Source: DYJK01 sp040755055
Lineage (GTDB): Bacteria > Bacteroidota > Ignavibacteria > Ignavibacteriales > Melioribacteraceae
Assembly (NCBI GenBank): GCA_040755055.1
Contig: JBFMBS010000012.1
Coordinates: 1 to 64,000 of the forward strand
Length of the DNA: 64,000 bases
Direction of reading: 5' to 3'
The translations under genes were made by a program, and so were the position numbers. Of the stretch, positions 18,557 through 25,590 are shown one piece after another. The first letter of the stretch is position 1, and each line of letters begins with the position of its first letter. The notes beneath the pieces were generated by a model, which was not told where the DNA came from, ran no database searches, and saw only the letters and a list, made by a program, of their open reading frames with translations.

Positions 18557-20530
18557 TTATAGATGTTTTTTTACCCACTCTTCAAGTCCGCCGCTTACAA
18601 TTAATTCTTGTGCGGCTTCACCAACCGGGTCGATCGAATAATTTTTTCCACCGACAGATAAAACAGATGCGGTGAAATCAATCTTCACAATCATTTCTGT
18701 TTTTACAGTCAATTTATCTTTGCCGAATTTTGCTTTGAGTTCGTTTACAAGTTCCGTGCATTCAATCAAAAGATATCCGTTGTTGAGCGCATTACGTTTG
18801 TAAGTTTCGTTGAATGAACCGGCAATGACAAGCTGAATTCCGCGGTACTTTAATGCTGTTGCGGCTTGCTCGCGAGAACTGCCCGTTCCAAAATTAAATC
18901 CGCCCACAAGCAGATCACCTTTCTTAACAATCTTTCCAAATTCAGGATCATAATTTTCCATCACCACTTCGGCTTGCTGGTCGGGAGTCATATCATCCTG
19001 ATAAGTGTATTTGCCCGGATAAATTCCGTCCGTGTTCAAATTATCCTGATGACAGAAAATCAACTCGCCTTCAATTTGCGAAGGGAAGCCGCTGATAATT
19101 TTTACGGATGTTTTTGCCGATTCTTTTTTGGGATTAATTTTTATTTCGCCGAAAATTTTTCCGCTCTCATCGTTCCAGTTGTAATCAATAAAACCGGAAA
19201 GTGCAGACGAAGCAACAACAGCCGGGGATGCAAGATATGCAAATGCATTCGGCGAGCCCATTCTTCCTTTAAAATTTCTGTTGGTTGCAGAGATTCCAAC
19301 TTCGCCGTCTTCAAGCAAACCGGTGCCGAGACCAATACACGGACCGCATCCGGGCGGAAGCGGAATTGCACCGGCATCAATCAATGCTTGCCAATCGCCG
19401 CGCTTCTCGCTTTCGGATTGAACTTCGCTCGATGCCGCAGCAATATAAAATTTTACATGCTCTGCAATTTTTTTGCCGCGCAAAATATTTGCCGCTTCTG
19501 CAATATCATCAAGCCGTGAATTGACGCACGAAACAAGATATGCTTTGTTGATTTTCACTTGCTTGTTTTTGATTTCCGAAACTGCCGTCATTGTTTTTAC
19601 CGTGTTCGGTCCTGAAATATGCGGTTCGATTGTAGAAAGATCGATCGTAATTTCTTTTGCATAAAAAGCACAGGTATCTGCTTGCAAAGTTGTAAGTTCT
19701 TTTTCCAATTGTGCAATTCTATTTTTGTTAATTCTCGGATGAACTCCGCTGCCGTCTGCATCGGAAGGAACGCCTTGAAGTCCGCGCACTTCGATGAACT
19801 CAGCACGTTGTTTCAACCAATTAATTGTTACTGCATCAATAGGGAATACGCCCGCCATCGCGCCCCATTCGGTAGTCATGTTTGCAATCGCAAGCCGTTC
19901 ATCGATGCTCAAATATTTTATTCCTTCGCCGGTAAATTCTATTGCGTGGTTTAAAACTTCATCGTGATTAAAAAATCCGCAGAGGACAATTATCACGTCT
20001 TTGCCGGTTACGCCCGAACGAAGTTTTCCTTTCAACTCAACTTTTGCAATTGGAGGAATCTGCCACCACGTTCTTCCCGTTGCCCAAATTGATGCGGCGT
20101 CTGTTCGCACAATTGGAGTTCCGAGACATCCGATTCCGCCGTACATATTTGAATGGCTATCGGACGCAACTGCCATTGTACCGGGGAAGGCATATCCTTC
20201 TTCAACCATAATTTGATGACCGATTCCGCGTCCGGCTGGATAAAAATCCGCACCCATAGATTTTGCGAACTCTTCGATCTTCTTATACTTGGCAAGATTT
20301 TTTTCATCTTTGTTTTGAATGTCGTGATCGAGCGTGCAAACAACTTGTCGGGCATTTGCCAGCTTAGTTGCACCGATGCCTTTGAATTTCGGAATCACTG
20401 CGCCGGTGTTATCGTGCGTCATTACATAAGCCGGTTTGATCGAAATATAATCTCCGGCATGAACGGTTTGATCTTTCTGCAATCCGTAAGTAAACTTTTG
20501 TGCAAGCTTTTCGATTAATGTTTGTGTCAT
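18557..20530 (-). CDS. Aconitase-superfamily hydratase, Lys4/homoaconitase-like
   Basis: Iron-sulfur dehydratase of 657 residues with catalytic and swivel domains in one chain. Cluster ligands are visible as SCVNSR (about residue 345) and PGCGPCIG (about 405). The N-terminal half (VHAGDYISIKPA, TLDHDIQNKDEKNLAKY, YPAGRGIGHQIMVEEGYAFP, SDSHSNMYGGIG, TDAASIWATGRTWWQIPP, LNHAIEFTGEGI, IANMTTEWGA) is strikingly like fungal homoaconitase Lys4, from memory of that family. The swivel domain carries FNFGTGSSREQAA near residue 560. Placed with citrate lyase and an isocitrate-dehydrogenase-like gene, the likely substrate is citrate/isocitrate; homocitrate cannot be excluded. A good AAGGGA site precedes the ATG. 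Confidence 0.85.
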   Translation of the reverse strand: MTQTLIEKLAQKFTYGLQKDQTVHAGDYISIKPAYVMTHDNTGAVIPKFKGIGATKLANARQVVCTLDHDIQNKDEKNLAKYKKIEEFAKSMGADFYPAGRGIGHQIMVEEGYAFPGTMAVASDSHSNMYGGIGCLGTPIVRTDAASIWATGRTWWQIPPIAKVELKGKLRSGVTGKDVIIVLCGFFNHDEVLNHAIEFTGEGIKYLSIDERLAIANMTTEWGAMAGVFPIDAVTINWLKQRAEFIEVRGLQGVPSDADGSGVHPRINKNRIAQLEKELTTLQADTCAFYAKEITIDLSTIEPHISGPNTVKTMTAVSEIKNKQVKINKAYLVSCVNSRLDDIAEAANILRGKKIAEHVKFYIAAASSEVQSESEKRGDWQALIDAGAIPLPPGCGPCIGLGTGLLEDGEVGISATNRNFKGRMGSPNAFAYLASPAVVASSALSGFIDYNWNDESGKIFGEIKINPKKESAKTSVKIISGFPSQIEGELIFCHQDNLNTDGIYPGKYTYQDDMTPDQQAEVVMENYDPEFGKIVKKGDLLVGGFNFGTGSSREQAATALKYRGIQLVIAGSFNETYKRNALNNGYLLIECTELVNELKAKFGKDKLTVKTEMIVKIDFTASVLSVGGKNYSIDPVGEAAQELIVSGGLEEWVKKHL

Positions 20531-20570
20531 ATTTATATCCCTTGCAAAAATTCTTTAGTTAAAAGTTTTT

Positions 20571-20672
20571 TATTGTAGCATTGTCAAATTGCCGTATTGT
20601 CTAACTGTTATTTTGATAAATAAATGCTCAACTTACATTAAACAATGTAACCATTTGACAATTAGACAATTA
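20571..20672. repeat. Inverted simple-sequence pair without a gene (possible empty element)
   Basis: Left arm 20571-20609 (ATTGTCAAATTGCCGTATTG and on) and right arm 20641-20672 (CCATTTGACAATTAGACAAT) are inverted versions of the same degenerate unit that frames four-helix-bundle gene 1, but only about 30 bases lie between them. A second unit type (TTTCACGTCTTACATTTT) follows near 20728-20747. Confidence 0.5.
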
Positions 20673-20740
20673 ATACACAAGCTCAATAATATATAGTCTA
20701 TAGTCACACGTTTTACATTCTATGTCTTGCATTTCACGTC

Positions 20741-21277
20741 TTACATTTTGAACGGTTCGAACGAAACAAAATCTGCATGATGAACAATAATTGATTCGAC
20801 ACTTCGTTTGCCGAGGTCCCCTTCTTTTGAGTGATACGCAATTATGTGCAAAACTTCCGGCGGAAGCCCGAAGCGGTCTGCAATTGCAACTCCGCTGAAC
20901 GGATGCCGCAGTAATTTACCGGCATGACTCGTAGTTAACTTGCCGTCAACTTTATCATATTCAATCAGCTTTCCGACATCAATTAATATCGCACCGGAAA
21001 TTAAATGATCCATATTTATTTGAATCGAATCGCCGAAATTATTTTTCATTTTGTTTGCGATATCAACCGCAAGCTGAACACAAGTGCGTTTATGATTCAT
21101 GAAAGAAACATTGCAGTCTTTGATCAAAAGAGAAAAGGGAATTACATCCAAATCTTCGGGAGATAAAACGGAATTCTCGATTGCGTAAATCCATGCGTTC
21201 AAAGTTTTTTCGCGAAGCGAATCATCTTTAATTAAATCGAGCTCGGGCCAGAGTTTTTTTACTTGTTCTTTTAGCAT
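20741..21277 (-). CDS. HD-domain protein, degenerate HD motif
   Basis: A 178-residue protein of the HD phosphohydrolase fold: MNHKRTCVQLAVDIA carries the first His, HLISGAILIDVGKL corresponds to the HD motif, and RHPFSGVAIADRFGLPPEV, AYHSKEGD and IVHHADF give the later His and Asp positions. The His of the HD dyad is replaced by Ile (LIDVGK), so the usual metal site is incomplete and catalysis is doubtful unless another residue substitutes. It has its own AAGGAG ribosome site and lies between the dehydrogenase and aconitase genes of the citrate cluster, which suggests an accessory or regulatory role. Function unknown. Confidence 0.7.
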   Translation of the reverse strand: MLKEQVKKLWPELDLIKDDSLREKTLNAWIYAIENSVLSPEDLDVIPFSLLIKDCNVSFMNHKRTCVQLAVDIANKMKNNFGDSIQINMDHLISGAILIDVGKLIEYDKVDGKLTTSHAGKLLRHPFSGVAIADRFGLPPEVLHIIAYHSKEGDLGKRSVESIIVHHADFVSFEPFKM

Positions 21278-21298
21278 TGTTACTCCTTATCTATAGGC

Positions 21299-21345
21299 GT
21301 TAAATGCGAGACGCTAGACGTAAGACGCTATGTGCGAGACGTCGC
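21299..21345. repeat. Simple-sequence arm left of four-helix-bundle gene 2
   Basis: Degenerate tandem of GAGACG/TAGACGTAAGACGC units (for example GCGAGACGCTAGACGTAAG). The inverted version lies at 21738-21784 on the other side of the gene. Confidence 0.55.
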
Positions 21346-21348
21346 ATT

Positions 21349-21708
21349 TTAAAATTTTAAATTAGCCATCATTCTTAATGTTTTTGCAAACAACTCATTC
21401 ATGATTGCATCAATTTATGTTAGCTCTGATTCTGAGCAATATTTTAGTGCAAGCGAGATTTCTAATTGTGTATCAATTTCTACTAATGATGAACGTGATA
21501 TTTCCAAAAACCTTTTTTTCTCTGGTTTAGAAATCCTAGCTAAACCTTCAGAGAGATTTGAATGACATGAAACTGATGCTCTTCTTAATTGAAGAATAAT
21601 ACCAGATTTTTCTTCTGATGGAAATTTGTTAGTTAACTCATAAATTTTTAGTACGAGTTTAAGAGCCAGTTTCCAGACATCTAATTTCTTATGACTTAAA
21701 TTTAACAT
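21349..21708 (-). pseudogene. Four-helix-bundle protein (S23/IVP-like), copy 2, interrupted by a stop codon
   Basis: The 97-residue open frame (21415-21708) has the family core: HKKLDVWKLALKLVLKIYEL, FPSEEKSGIILQLRRASVS, SNLSEGLARISKPEKKRFLE and RSSLVEIDTQLEISLAL. It stops early at a TAA (21415-21417), but the same frame continues with IDAIMNELFAKTLRMMANLKF, which fits the missing last helix, and ends at 21349, giving the normal length of about 119. It is therefore recently inactivated by a single nonsense change, or read through. It is inserted between the dehydrogenase and HD genes and framed by inverted simple-sequence arms. Confidence 0.65.
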
Positions 21709-21737
21709 TTGGTCTTAGCTCTAACTTTATTTTTGGT

Positions 21738-21784
21738 GTTTTACGTCTCACATCTAGCATTTCATGTCTTACTTTCACTTCTCA
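21738..21784. repeat. Simple-sequence arm right of four-helix-bundle gene 2
   Basis: TTTACGTCTCACATCTAGCA and the following bases are the inverted counterpart of 21299-21345. The arm abuts the stop codon of the dehydrogenase gene. Confidence 0.55.
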
Positions 21785-22960
21785 GATCTTACCAATCACC
21801 GCATCGGTCATTTGTTGAGTACTTGCTGCACCTTTTGCAAAAACGTCGGGTCCGCCTTTCAATTTCATCATATCGTATGTTTGAACTTTTCCTTCTTCAA
21901 TCACTTTTGCAATTGCATTTTTAATTTTGTTGGCAATTTCATTTTCTCCGATATGTTCGAGCATCATCACTCCACTCATAAACATTGCAACGGGATTAAC
22001 AATTGACGGGTTCAATTTTTCATACTTCGGCGCCGAGCCGTGTGTCGGTTCAAACACTGCATATTGATCGCCGAGATTTGCACTGCACGCAAAACCGAGT
22101 CCGCCGATTAATCCGGCAAAGCCGTCGCTGATAATATCGCCGAACATATTTTCCGCAACAATCACACCGTACTCTTCGGGATTTTTTGTAAGCCACATCA
22201 TCTGCGCATCGATGTTTGTATCCCACAAAGCAATGCCCGGATAATCCTTAACAATCTGTTTTGCAATTTTGAACATCATGCCGGAAGTTTCGCGGAGAAC
22301 ATTCGGCTTTTCGCAAAGAGTAACATTTGTGTAACCGAATTTTTTTGCATACTCGAACGCAGCACGGATTATCCGCTCGCTCGCTTTCTTTGTAACAATT
22401 CTTGTAGAGATTGCCAGCTCTTCGCTCGGCACATCTTTAAATGCTTTCATCTTCGGATTTGTCTCGAATGCATCGCGAACAACTTTCGGCGGATTTGTCC
22501 ATTCAACTCCGGCATACAAACCTTCCGTATTTTGTCTGAAGATTACAGTGTTCACCATCGGCTCTTCGAAATTTCCGTTTGCACTTCTTCTAATAAAATT
22601 GAGCGGATTACCTTTGAAAGAAATACACGGACGAATGCAGATATCGAGATTAAATTTTTGACGCAGTCCTACAATAGGAGAAAAATATTGGTAACCTTTT
22701 CCTTGCAAAGAAGGATCGAGTTCTTTTTCGGCGGCATCTTTCGGCTTGCTTGTGATTGCACCGAAGAGTGCAATTTTGTGTTCCGAAATTAGATCGATAG
22801 TTCTTTGCGGTAATGCGTTTCCTTCTTTGCACCAAAAATCCCAGCCAATATCACCCCAAACGTAGTCAGCTTTAAAACCGGCTGCTTCTAATAATCTTAT
22901 TGCTTCGGGTAAAACAACTTTTCCAATTCCATCACCTGGAAGAGCAACAATAGTTCTCAT
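21782..22960 (-). CDS. Isocitrate/isopropylmalate dehydrogenase family enzyme
   Basis: NAD(P)-dependent oxidative decarboxylase of a 2-(R)-hydroxyacid, 392 residues. Features: LPGDGIGKVVLPEA at the N-terminus, FRQNTEGLYAGVEW at about 142, the catalytic Lys region TNVTLCEKPNVLRETSG, WDTNIDAQMMWL, AENMFGDIISDGFAGLIGGLG, and the cofactor loop FEPTHGSAPKYEKLNPSIVNP. Together with the aconitase-like gene downstream, isocitrate is the likely substrate; the NTEGLYAGVEW loop differs from classic Icd, so homoisocitrate or another malate homologue is possible. It is the first gene of the cluster, with AAGGA before the ATG. A separate monomeric NADP-type enzyme is encoded at 40397-42622. Confidence 0.85.
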   Translation of the reverse strand: MRTIVALPGDGIGKVVLPEAIRLLEAAGFKADYVWGDIGWDFWCKEGNALPQRTIDLISEHKIALFGAITSKPKDAAEKELDPSLQGKGYQYFSPIVGLRQKFNLDICIRPCISFKGNPLNFIRRSANGNFEEPMVNTVIFRQNTEGLYAGVEWTNPPKVVRDAFETNPKMKAFKDVPSEELAISTRIVTKKASERIIRAAFEYAKKFGYTNVTLCEKPNVLRETSGMMFKIAKQIVKDYPGIALWDTNIDAQMMWLTKNPEEYGVIVAENMFGDIISDGFAGLIGGLGFACSANLGDQYAVFEPTHGSAPKYEKLNPSIVNPVAMFMSGVMMLEHIGENEIANKIKNAIAKVIEEGKVQTYDMMKLKGGPDVFAKGAASTQQMTDAVIGKI

Positions 22961-23266
22961 TGTAATTCCTTATTTGTGGAAAAATTTTCATATGCAACTT
23001 AGAGAGTCTAATACAATTTGGCAACAGTGCTTCTACCGATACTTTCAAGGAAGTATTTTGCCGAACAAATTTTTAACGTAAAAAATATTCTTATGAAGGC
23101 AGAAATTTTAGTCGCGAGTGATGAGTGCAGAACGTAGAGTGTAGAATTAAAAAAAATATTTTTGTCGTATTGTTTGCCCCGAAGCTTTTTGCGCATTTAG
23201 CAACCAGATGAATTTAATCGGGATAGAGAGACTTTTTGCTTATTAAAGAGGTTATATAACTTCAGT
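22961..23266. other. Intergenic region upstream of the citrate cluster
   Basis: About 306 bp without a convincing gene. On the minus strand a weak promoter-like pair is seen (TTG at 23022-23024, 20-base spacer, TAAGTTGC at 22994-23001) ahead of the dehydrogenase gene. Around 23113-23145 there is a short simple-sequence stretch (GTGATGAGTGCAGAACGTAG) similar in style to the other intergenic repeats. No stable RNA was recognised. Confidence 0.3.
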
Positions 23267-23650
23267 TTACTTTACCATATAGATTTTTAATTCTTTTCTA
23301 ATTGGTAAATTCCAAGATATTTCTGGTTTCGATTTTTCTAATAAAATTTTACCAGGGATTACGAAATGTGAAATAGATTCTGTGTCAACACCAACAACTA
23401 AATGAATCTCGTATCTTTGTTTCAGCTTTCTACAAGACCTTGCTTTTTCATATTCAGTGTTAGTAAAATACCTAAAAAGAACATTGCTAAAATCTTTAGC
23501 CGCTGAACCTTTGACCTCAACAAATATTTTTGAGTCTTTACTTCGAAAATCGTAACCGAGTTCTCCTTTCGGCGCTTTAATTAAATCAATGCTTTTCTTT
23601 TCTTGAAAATACTTTCTAACATATTCTTCAGCTTTCTGACCAGTATTCAT
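23267..23650 (-). CDS. DUF3883-like nuclease-fold protein
   Basis: A 127-residue protein starting MNTGQKAEEYVRKYFQEK. It contains GYDFRSKD-x4-VEVKGSAA, which matches the D-x(n)-ExK core of DUF3883 and related restriction-endonuclease-like domains, here as a stand-alone domain. The longer frame reaching 23737 translates an attC-like sequence; the ATG at 23650 has GAGG six bases upstream and is preferred. It follows the Abi_C gene on the same strand across an attC-like site, so it is probably a gene cassette with a defence role. That role is inferred. Confidence 0.65.
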   Translation of the reverse strand: MNTGQKAEEYVRKYFQEKKSIDLIKAPKGELGYDFRSKDSKIFVEVKGSAAKDFSNVLFRYFTNTEYEKARSCRKLKQRYEIHLVVGVDTESISHFVIPGKILLEKSKPEISWNLPIRKELKIYMVK

Positions 23651-23671
23651 TTCATACCTCGAAAATTTGTT

Positions 23672-23860
23672 GTGTAACGGCATTGTTTTTAAGCCGCCGC
23701 CCAAAACAGCAATACAGCTTTGAAAAACTAACGCCAATAATTAATAATTTATTTTTCTTTTATAACCTACTTTAAAGAGCAACTAAGTTTTGGCAACCAA
23801 TTTTTATTTTACTTCAAACGACCGAATCGAAGATGCGGTCGGCTTGAAGAACGGGTTATG
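23672..23860 (-). other. attC-like recombination site (long or composite)
   Basis: Read on the minus strand, the left end ACATAAC-CCG-TTCTTCAAGCCG resembles the attC left half (TAAC...TTCAAGCCGACG) and the right end GGCGGCTTAAAAACAATGCC-GTTACAC resembles the attC right half (GCGGCTTAAC...GTTA). The left end includes the stop codon of the Abi_C gene, as is usual for cassettes. Arms at 23812-23824 and 23836-23849 pair over 12 bp with an unpaired A opposite GC, a typical attC extrahelical feature. A GGCGTTAG core-like motif lies inside at 23728-23735. At 189 bp it is longer than most attC sites, so it may be two fused sites. Confidence 0.5.
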
Positions 23861-24608
23861 TGCGAATATTAGTAAACAAATGCATTTCAATAAATGCTAT
23901 TCCAATTGTTCCGGCTGCATTAATACATAGATTTGCTAAATAAGGATCCTCAATTGATTTACCACCAATCATTCCGTGCCTATCTCCGGCTATATTACTT
24001 ATTGTTGCTAGTCCATTCACTATTCCAGACAAACCAGCAAAAACTTGATGTTCAGCTTGTTGATTTCCTCTTTCAAATCCAAGAATGTCTTCCGTCTGTT
24101 TTAATAATCTATTAAGATCGGAAGTTTCTGGTGTTCCGCCACGCTCTGATACTATCGTTTTTAAAAGCGTTTCTAGTAATGTTCGAGATGAAGTTATTGC
24201 GGCAGAAGGACTAGTTTGAATTCGACTTTGGCAAGTAACCCAATCTTCTCTAAACGCAGTTTCTCTAATATTTGAGAACGACAAACCAATCGGGGTTGTT
24301 GAAATATAATTATGAAGTTCATTTCGTAATGCAATACGCTTCTCTTCACTTGGGTAATAATATTTCGAAGTATGAACAATAAAAGTAAGATCATTCAGTG
24401 CATAATATTGATGCTTTGGAACCAATGCATAAACTGATTCAACAAATAGTTGGACTCTTGTAGGATTTATTCCATAGTGGTCATATGGTTTGACTAAATT
24501 GGAATAACGAGTAAAATATGCAGTTATTTCTTTTGCAGAAAATCCAACTTGGGCACCAGCAAATGCGACACTGAATTTATCTACAATATTCCGTGGAACT
24601 GGTTGCAT
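23856..24608 (-). CDS. Abortive infection family protein (Abi_C, HEPN-like)
   Basis: Predicted phage-defence protein of 250 residues. The C-terminal part matches the Abi_C domain: SSRTLLETLLKTIVSERG, DLNRLLKQTEDILGF, QQAEHQVFAGLSGIVNGLA and NIAGDRHGMIGG. The R-x-H of GDRHG near residue 210 is the HEPN-type RNase position. The N-terminal 100 residues are helical and of unknown role. It follows a 69-residue gene by five bases, forming a two-gene unit. Its stop codon lies in an attC-like site. Confidence 0.72.
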   Translation of the reverse strand: MQPVPRNIVDKFSVAFAGAQVGFSAKEITAYFTRYSNLVKPYDHYGINPTRVQLFVESVYALVPKHQYYALNDLTFIVHTSKYYYPSEEKRIALRNELHNYISTTPIGLSFSNIRETAFREDWVTCQSRIQTSPSAAITSSRTLLETLLKTIVSERGGTPETSDLNRLLKQTEDILGFERGNQQAEHQVFAGLSGIVNGLATISNIAGDRHGMIGGKSIEDPYLANLCINAAGTIGIAFIEMHLFTNIRT

Positions 24609-24613
24609 AATTA

Positions 24614-24823
24614 TTAATCACTTGATGATGCTTTTTCAACATAGTTATCCGGCACTGTAACCCATACTGAACATTTTCTACTTACAGCTCTTACAAAAGC
24701 TCGGAACAGTGTGCTTTTATCAAACTGAGCATTAGGAATAACTTCTTTCACTGCTGCTTCAAGTGCATTTTTTAGATCGAAATCTAATCGGTCAATTACT
24801 TGTTCAATTTTAATTCTTGCCAT
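24614..24823 (-). CDS. Small protein paired with the Abi_C gene
   Basis: A 69-residue mixed-charge helical protein (IEQVIDRLDFDLKNALEAAVKE, FDKSTLFRAFVRAVSRKCSVW). It precedes the Abi_C gene by five bases and is surely co-expressed with it. The pairing suggests an antitoxin or partner subunit, but no characterised family was recognised. A weak promoter-like TTG-N22-GATATTTG lies upstream on the minus strand (24868-24900). Confidence 0.6.
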   Translation of the reverse strand: MARIKIEQVIDRLDFDLKNALEAAVKEVIPNAQFDKSTLFRAFVRAVSRKCSVWVTVPDNYVEKASSSD

Positions 24824-24975
24824 AATTACCTCTATTTATTAAAGCACATAACTATTAATTATACTGCCAAATATCAGTCTATTCCACCAGAGGCGGACAA
24901 GCACTCAGCAGTGTGTGTGATAGATTCTATTAAAAAATTTCACTCACTGAAACGGTTTAAAAAAATTTATGTTGG

Positions 24976-25195
24976 GTGTTGCTTCTAAATCTATTCCCAA
25001 AATCTTTTTGCTTGTGTTGGTTTGGTGGTGGGGCAGTATGAAAATAATTTGTTTGGTTGACAAGAAGAGATGTTTGAAATGACAGAACCGAAGGAGTAAT
25101 CATAAATGCCCTCACAAAGTTTTTTGTCATGCAATAGATCGTGACAACCGGGAAAACTTAGAAGCAAATTAATTGAAGTTCGGTTTTTTGTCAAC
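24976..25195 (+). repeat. Direct repeat, copy A (about 220 bp)
   Basis: Matches 26271-26456 closely along its whole length (shared tracts such as GACAAGAAGAGATGTTTGAA and GGGAAAACTTAGAAGCAAAT). Copy A has about 33 extra bases after the CCCTCAC tract. The two copies bracket a 1.07-kb segment that carries an orphan antitoxin gene and a Cys-rich protein gene. Confidence 0.85.
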
Positions 25196-25211
25196 AGCAG
25201 CCGACAGCATA

Positions 25212-25241
25212 GACCTTGAAGGTCTCGAAACCTTCAAGGTC
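25212..25241. repeat. Perfect 12-bp inverted repeat
   Basis: GACCTTGAAGGT (25212-25223), loop CTCGAA, ACCTTCAAGGTC (25230-25241). It lies just inside direct repeat copy A. No T-tract follows, so it is not an obvious intrinsic terminator. Confidence 0.75.
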
Positions 25242-25303
25242 TCGGTGTACTCTTTACATTTTTTTTATAATAACTTATTTTTCAATTGAAGAAAGGAATC
25301 GCA

Positions 25304-25498
25304 ATGGATATAAAAACTATTAAAGTAAAAAGGCCCTCTGTGATAATCGGGGCCGAAAAATACGAAGAACTAAAGGAAACGATAGAAGTTCTATCGGATA
25401 ATAAATTAGTTCGTTCAATTTCTAAAGCACTTTCGGAACCAAAAGAAAAAAGAAAATCGCACAAAGAAGTGTTTAGCCGAAAGAAAATTTTAATATGA
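25304..25498 (+). CDS. Orphan Phd/YefM-like antitoxin
   Basis: A 64-residue protein starting MDIKTIKVKRPSVIIGAEKYEELKETIEVLSDNK. The AEKYEELKETIEVLSD segment is characteristic of the Phd/YefM antitoxin helix region, followed by a basic tail. The frame can begin at a TTG at 25286; the ATG at 25304 sits behind GAAAGGA. No toxin gene follows within the next 90 bases, so it is an orphan or a remnant. Confidence 0.55.
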   Translation: MDIKTIKVKRPSVIIGAEKYEELKETIEVLSDNKLVRSISKALSEPKEKRKSHKEVFSRKKILI

Positions 25499-25590
25499 AA
25501 AAAATTTGTTCTATTGTAGGTAAATGTTTGTTCTGATTTTTTTTATTTGTAACGGCGTTGGCAGCCCACTCGATGTCGGCAGCGGAGCGT

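Larger units (their letters stand above)
24824..25303. other. Gene-poor stretch between the Abi_C unit and the orphan antitoxin
   Basis: About 480 bp with no supported gene. It holds the first copy of a ~200-bp direct repeat (24976-25195), a perfect 12-bp inverted repeat (25212-25241), and the leader of the antitoxin gene with a GAAAGGA ribosome site. Confidence 0.5.

Noticed and set aside
18866..19519. 217-residue frame on the plus strand opposite the aconitase gene
   Set aside because: It mirrors a strongly conserved enzyme gene on the other strand, has no recognisable domain, and its Cys/Arg-rich composition is what an antisense frame would give.
23651..23737. N-terminal extension of the DUF3883-like protein
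   Set aside because: It translates the attC-like sequence, and the downstream ATG has its own GAGG site.
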